NCBI RefSeq assembly: GCF_008831285.2
Contig: NC_045140.1
Location: 21,512,370 to 21,576,369, forward strand
Direction: 5' to 3'
DNA length: 64,000 nucleotides
Source of the DNA: Nymphaea colorata
Lineage: Eukaryota; Streptophyta; Magnoliopsida; Nymphaeales; Nymphaeaceae
A program made the position numbers and the translations under genes. How positions within the stretch are numbered: the stretch's first letter is position 1; the number at the start of each line of letters is the position of its first letter. Positions 58,788 through 64,000 of the stretch are shown here, piece after piece. The notes beneath the pieces are model-generated. The model made no database searches. It saw nothing but the letters and a program-made list of their open reading frames with translations, and was not told where the DNA came from.

Positions 58788-61700
58788 TTATACAAGAAAT
58801 TTCAAGTTCACATCTTCTTTAGGAATGTGAAACGTTACTTTGCTGAGCACATGCTCAAAAGGCCTCCATAGATAAGCAGTATCCTCATCACATTCAACTG
58901 CTCTAAGACCGTCCAACTGTGTCACTGATGTAGGCACTTCCCTCAGCCCTAAGCACCATCTCATGTCAATTCTTTTCAAATGCTGCAACAGGCCAATGTT
59001 TTCTGGCAAGCTCTCAATGCTCGAGCAATGAGACAGATCCAAGAATCTGAGGCTTCCAAGTTCACATGAGGAATCCGGAAGCCCTTCCAAACTTGAACAA
59101 GAGTGTAACCTTAGGACCTCTAATCTTCCTAATCCACCTATTCCCTCGGGCAGTTCAACTAGATCAGGGCAATTTGTTATGCTTAGTTTCTGTAGATTGG
59201 TAAGACTGCATAATCCAGGAGGCAATGTCTCTACACCGTGGCAGTAGTCCAGTTCTAGCTCCGTTAACATTGGAAAGATGCTATGAATATCCCAATGAAT
59301 GACTTGACTGACCTCACAGAGCACCATTACTAGCTTCTGCACTGTCTGCATTGCTTGCGTAAAAGTAGAAAGAGGAGGGATTGATATTTTCTCCAGTCTT
59401 ATTCTGTGGAGGTTCTTCAGGGAACCCAATGCAGACAGGCCATGTAATTCTGCAGGGCGTGCGCTGTGGTTTGCGCAAATCAAAACCTTGAGATTTTCCA
59501 TTTTCTCCAGAAATGGGGGTAAGAAATACGATTCAGCTGAGAAATTCAGGATCAAGACCTCAGCATGAGGAAAAGGTATATCAAACCAGTTCCCGGGACC
59601 CATTTGACCTGCATACAGACAAAACAGGATTATTATCTATCATTTGAATTTGAAAACTCAGTGAAGTTGGTCCGAGGTTGCTCATCCTTACCAGTGTGGA
59701 AGGAAACAATCTTAGCCATCGATGCTTGTTCCTTCTGTTGCTGCGAGATTTTCGGAAGATCTCCTTCACTCAAGATAAGCCTTGTCGAACCGCCATTGTT
59801 CACACGGCTGGTATAGATTGCCAATTCTCTCAGCAGGTCATGCTGAAAAACAAAGAGGTCACTGAAGCTCCCATCTACATCCCCAGCCTCACTCCTGCAA
59901 AGACCGTGAAGATTACGTTCAGCATAGAAAAAAACAATTTAGATCTAAAATTACGCAAAGGCAGACATTTACCTTGTTCTCTCAACAAGTGTAACAAGGT
60001 TTTTGCTGGCAAGTTCAAGCAAAACAACATACGCATCATCCTCAGTTAAGCCATGGATTTCAACCCACATATCAATGAGAGAGGCTGCAGGTATCTTTTC
60101 ATCTTCCGGAAAAGTACCCAGGTCCATGAAACACTCTGCAAGTGTTTTACTCAAGGAGTTTAAGCTGCTGCTCAAGCATCTCAGGAGATCGTCATGCATC
60201 TCAAAGATTTGATTTCCTTGCTGGAGCATCTGTGCTGTCTTGCGCCATTTTCTGACAGGTTCCTGCCTCAGTGAGCCTCCAATTACTTTTAGTGCCAGTG
60301 GCAGACCTTTGCAACCTTTCACTATCTGCAGTGTGACGAATAGGTAGGTCATAAGTTTTTGAAAGGAAATATGAACACCACTAATTTACACACAAGAACA
60401 CATTTCTCTTAATTGAGAAAAATCATGTATGTAGATGCATGTTAAATTGTACAAGGTCTAATAAAACACGTAGTCAAGTCTAACAGCCAAAGCTGTAAAG
60501 CATGGAAAGAAATAAAAAAAGCATTTACAGTTATGTACGTATACTTAGATGTGGATTCTTGTGCATAAATTTAACCAAAAAAAAAAAAAACGAACACTAT
60601 GTGAAGTTTTACCTGTTCCATCTGTTGCAGAAGCTCATGATCCAACTTATCAAGGGCTTGATCAGGGGCGAAAGCTGATTGACAGAAAAGATCCCTGGCA
60701 TTTTCTTGTCCCAGCATTTGTAAAGGATAAACTACATCAAGACCTTTAAAATTGATTCTTGATGTGACTAGTGTTTTTAAGCCCGTCTTCCTGAATAGAA
60801 GCCTCTGGAGTACTGATTCAGACCAAACATCATCTAGAACAACTAGAGCAGGGTTTTGCTTTCTCTTGCTTATACTGTCGGTTAACTGATCGATTGCATC
60901 ATCCTCATTAATAAAATGAGGCATGCAACTGGCATTGACCAGCTTTGCCCATAGTCTTTGACATATCTCTAGCAAGTTTGGTGTCTCAGAAACAGTAACG
61001 AAAACAATGTCTCCGAACACAGCTGGAAATTTAAAAGGAGAAAGAAATTAGCATCATTGAACTTCACCAACAGTCTTTTTTCTTGCCAATTTGAGGCAAA
61101 CGTAAAACAAAAGTTTGCTGAAGCGACAAAGTACTGTACCCAGTGCCCCACAACCTAGGGCTACTATTATGTGCATGAAACCAGACATATAGATACATAT
61201 AAATGCTTAAACTTGCAATCACATGATTCATGTCTAAGATGCTTAGCCAATATAGAAGACAACAGTGGAAATTGTACCTTGTACTTTGTCATCTCGACAG
61301 AGCTTTGCTGCCAAGGTCGTCTTCCCGCATCCTCCAGGTGCACATACTCCAATAACAGAGACATTGTCAAAGAGCAGCTTCCTCTTTAACTCTTCCACAG
61401 GAACACTCAGACCAACAATTTTGCTTGGAAGCTGGGGCATTGAATTTGAATAAATAAACATTCCACTACGAGAAGTAGACTTCATGCTCAAGCTACTGAA
61501 TTCCTTGTACAACCTCTTTGCATCTGCCATCATCTGTTTTGTATCCACCCAAATTTCGGCCTGCATATTCATACTTGCAAACCTTAGCAACTGTGCATCT
61601 AACTTCATTAATTTCTTGGCATACATGTGTCTCTTCCAGATTTTCCAATTTGGCAGCTTCGAACACTTATTGATTAAATGTTTGCCATGTTCCAAACAAT

Positions 61701-61941
61701 CTACTAGTTCAGTCATGTTTTCTCGTCTTTGAACTGTTGCCTTGTCATCCAGTTTGTTGTCCCTTAACTCCTCATCTAACCGTTTAACCTCCTCTACTGC
61801 AATTTGTAAAGTTTCTACAGTCTTTTGCAACCGATGAAAGCAGTCACGGAAGTTCATAGCAGTTTCCTTTCCCTCCAAAATAGCTTTCAGCAGCTCCGCA
61901 ACTATAGCACCAACTATTACACCGTTGACAAAATCAGACAT
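58788..61941 (-). CDS. NRG1-like: RNL-3: RPW8-type (CCR) NB-ARC-LRR helper resistance protein, NRG1-like, intact
   Basis: Five exons on the minus strand: 61941-61278, 61022-60613, 60325-59973, 59894-59692, 59608-58788 (stop included), 2451 nt, 816 aa predicted. All junctions are GT-AG and in phase (1,0,2,1), as in RNL-1. RPW8 domain about 1-155; P-loop APGGCGKTT near 201-209; kinase-2 LVVLDDVW near 281-288; GLPL near 365-368; CFMDLGTFPEDEK; QHD near 493-495; LRRs from about 550 to the end (VNLKFLV). It is the closest relative of RNL-2: by hand count about 86% identical in exon 1 and 92% in exon 5. It keeps the base that RNL-2 lost. No lesion is seen, so it is the likely working member of the pair. 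Family role: an EDS1-SAG101-dependent helper for TNL immunity, by analogy only. Confidence 0.93.
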
Positions 61942-62698
61942 ACCAGAACAGTGGAGTAAGAACGACGACTACTCCAGCCCAAAGCTCCAACCAAGTAGTT
62001 AAAGAAATGTACCTTGGTGTAGTGTATTTCTACAAAGAAACTAGGAAGCCCTCCAACTTCTTGTTTAAATCAATTACAATTTTCCTTTGCAGGCTTGGAA
62101 ACAAAGCAATTTATTGCAATTTCTTGTCTGCACAACCTTTGTTAAAAAATGGTCTATCAATTCCAAACCAAATAAAGCCTTAGTCTTCAAACTGTAAGAG
62201 TCTAGGCCGTCCCACTTTTTGGCTTATATCTTTTCCAATCTTTGGCATAAACTGATGGCTCTTTGCAGCAGACACTCAGCTGGTCATTCAACTAGATTGT
62301 AGAAAACTTCTGCAGATAAGAGTAACAAGAACAATATTAAAAAAGAGATCTTTTAAAACATCTGGGGAGAAAGCATGGCATGGACACCCAGATTGACAGA
62401 GGAAACAATGTAACTGAAATGGAAGTACTTCAGAGACAACACACCAAGACAAAGAGGTATACCGAGACATAGAGGCAAAACAAAAACCAGAATCACTCTA
62501 CCATTCAAAAGCAAAAGAGTCTCACATCTACTTCGTGGGCAACACTAATTCGGGTTTCGGAGCATTAACCGTCAAGCTCTTGCTTTTTCATTTTAGGGTT
62601 TTCAATTTCCTTCTAATCCATGTTTTAACTTTTACAAACCCACAAAGAAAAAGAACCCTAATCTGCTAAGCAAACAAAAGCAAAGCCACGGGTTGAGA

Positions 62699-62750
<52 letters not shown>

Positions 62751-62890
62751 ACTTAAACGAGTGGGGAGCCAGATTCAAGAAAGGGAGTTTCATTACCGTA
62801 GAGATGTGTCCTCTAAACGTGGCGCCACCCCTCGAGGAAGAATGAAATGAAGCAGTTTCCTGGTTTGGCAGAAAAGGAGCGAAGCAAACT
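61942..62890 (-). promoter_or_regulatory. RNL-3 upstream region
   Basis: 61985-62530 matches the RNL-2 upstream DNA (23720-24240). From about 62650 a different sequence begins: a block shared directly with 45245-45335, a GA tract (62695-62749), and then a block (62770-62890) that is the reverse complement of 45590-45718. RNL-3 thus has a distal flank unlike RNL-1 and RNL-2. Confidence 0.5.
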
Positions 62891-64000
62891 TTATAGGGAT
62901 TTATATCAGAAATTTCCTGCTGGACTCGGGTCTCTTGCGGGGAAGGTAGAAGGGGTTTTCCTGGAAAAATTTTAGCAGCTGGAGTGTCGACGCCGAGGTA
63001 GGGATTTCACCATACGTGTCCACGTTAGCTCTGGGCCCAGTGCCAGCTTTCCACGTGTCTTCTCTTTGGTTTCATCTCCCCGCGTGTCTTTGACTGCAAG
63101 AATAACTGTTCCTTTTTCGGAAGCATGGCGATGGAAGAGGTCGATGTTGGCCAGGAGCGCTTCTGCGCTTTTTGCTTCACATAAACAGCTTCGGCGAAAG
63201 TAGCCATTAGAGCCGTCAAGTCCGCACACGGATTCTTGTTCCGATTGTCTTTTCAACCTGCCTTTCTCTTCTATTCAAGAAAATCAGGGGGAAACTGACG
63301 ACGAAAAAATGGATTCAAGCTTCTGCAATGGACCGAGGTAATATAAATTGATGAGATCTGTTCAAAGTCTTCATTGGAGCTGATGATGATCAGGGCAAGC
63401 AAATGTTCTGAGGTATTTAACGTGCATATTCAATTCTCCGACTGCGTCATTTGCGGGGACACGGCCGAGACATGGCTTTATGTTATGTGCTCAGAAACAT
63501 GCAATTTCTGGGACGAAGGGGACTTCGGTTCCCACCGTCGTAATATTTAATGATGGATGCGCTGCATCGGTTGACGCAGCCCGTGCAGGCTTTTCAGGAT
63601 CTTTCTCAACAAAAACACCACTGAGAAGATTGAAAAGCCCTCTGGGGTCTTCCCTTCTCAAGAGCCTTTTCTCCGCGCTTGCAGCTCCACAAGTTTCCAT
63701 TCATTTCTTTTGTAACGACAAGCAGCTTCCAGTTTATTCAAGCTCGAATTGGAAGTTGGGACTTGCGAGCCAATTTACGTCGAGCGTCTTCGGAACGCTG
63801 AAGCGCCTTTCCCTGCAGGCTTTGCAATGTCCCAAAGAATGCGGGAGATACGAGAAGGGTGGGGTCCTTCTTGCTAGTTCTTATGATGAAACACTTCTCT
63901 AAAAACACAGCAGCTTCCTTTATTTTGCTGGAAAAAAAAATTATCATAGTCAAACTAACTTTTATGTGGTTTGGATATAATGTTAGGTTTGGAAGATGAC
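62891..64000. other. No gene recognised; diverged relative of 17500-17750 near 63600-63800
   Basis: GC content is higher than in the spacers. A 140-codon plus-strand frame (63480-63902) and a 94-codon minus-strand frame (63256-62972) are open, but neither shows a known domain. Part of the first (63610-63790) aligns weakly with non-coding DNA at 17520-17720 with indels. That argues against coding. Confidence 0.4.

Noticed and set aside
63480..63902. 140-codon frame near the right edge
   Set aside because: No domain is recognised. Its centre aligns weakly with non-coding DNA at 17.5 kb with indels, so it was not called a gene.
1..64000. CRISPR arrays, bacterial operons and rRNA or complete tRNA genes
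   Set aside because: The sequence is clearly eukaryotic. No regularly spaced repeats of that type and no foldable RNA gene were seen.

Overview
The window is nuclear DNA from a flowering plant. The evidence is GT-AG introns in phase with conserved exons, the 3' part of an SnRK2 kinase, RPW8-type NLR (RNL) resistance genes, a plant DC1-domain gene and two Ty1/Copia retrotransposons primed by initiator tRNA-Met. The RNLs look like the NRG1 branch (QHD in place of MHD, At5g66900-like LRR). That branch is reported missing from monocots, so a eudicot, magnoliid or early-diverging angiosperm is likelier. The species cannot be named from the sequence.

Layout. 49-2830 (+): last five exons of a subclass III SnRK2 kinase. 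7292-11477 (-): RNL-1, five exons, intact, 809 aa predicted. 20222-23681 (-): RNL-2, same structure, with a 1-bp deletion before kinase-2. 25.2-26.9 kb: a LINE tail and an exon-like GC-rich piece. 27542-28267 (-): DC1 gene with a frame-disturbed C-terminus. 30329-32692: a non-autonomous element with 467-bp terminal inverted repeats carrying a DC1 gene fragment. 36054-41517 (+): Copia-1. 45719-50767 (-): Copia-2. 57684-58780 (-): truncated RNL-4 whose last 140 bp are tandemly duplicated. 58788-61941 (-): RNL-3, intact, 816 aa predicted. 62.0-64.0 kb: upstream DNA with no confident gene.

Most DNA between the RNLs is a mosaic of duplicated RNL-flank segments, direct and inverted: 5.3-6.6 with 43.3-44.9 kb; 17.1-20.0 with 34.6-42.3 kb, the latter split by Copia-1; 33.8-35.0 with 52.7-53.8 kb; 12.8-13.1 inverted at 45.35-45.6 kb; 45.6-45.7 inverted at 62.75-62.9 kb. 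This suggests a helper-NLR array that expanded and contracted, leaving flanks without genes that were later hit by retrotransposons.

Known family roles: RNLs act downstream of sensor NLRs with EDS1-family partners as membrane calcium channels; SnRK2 kinases transmit ABA signals. Nothing in the sequence ties the SnRK2 gene to the RNLs beyond adjacency. Intron coordinates were read by eye from splice signals and from agreement among the three RNL copies.
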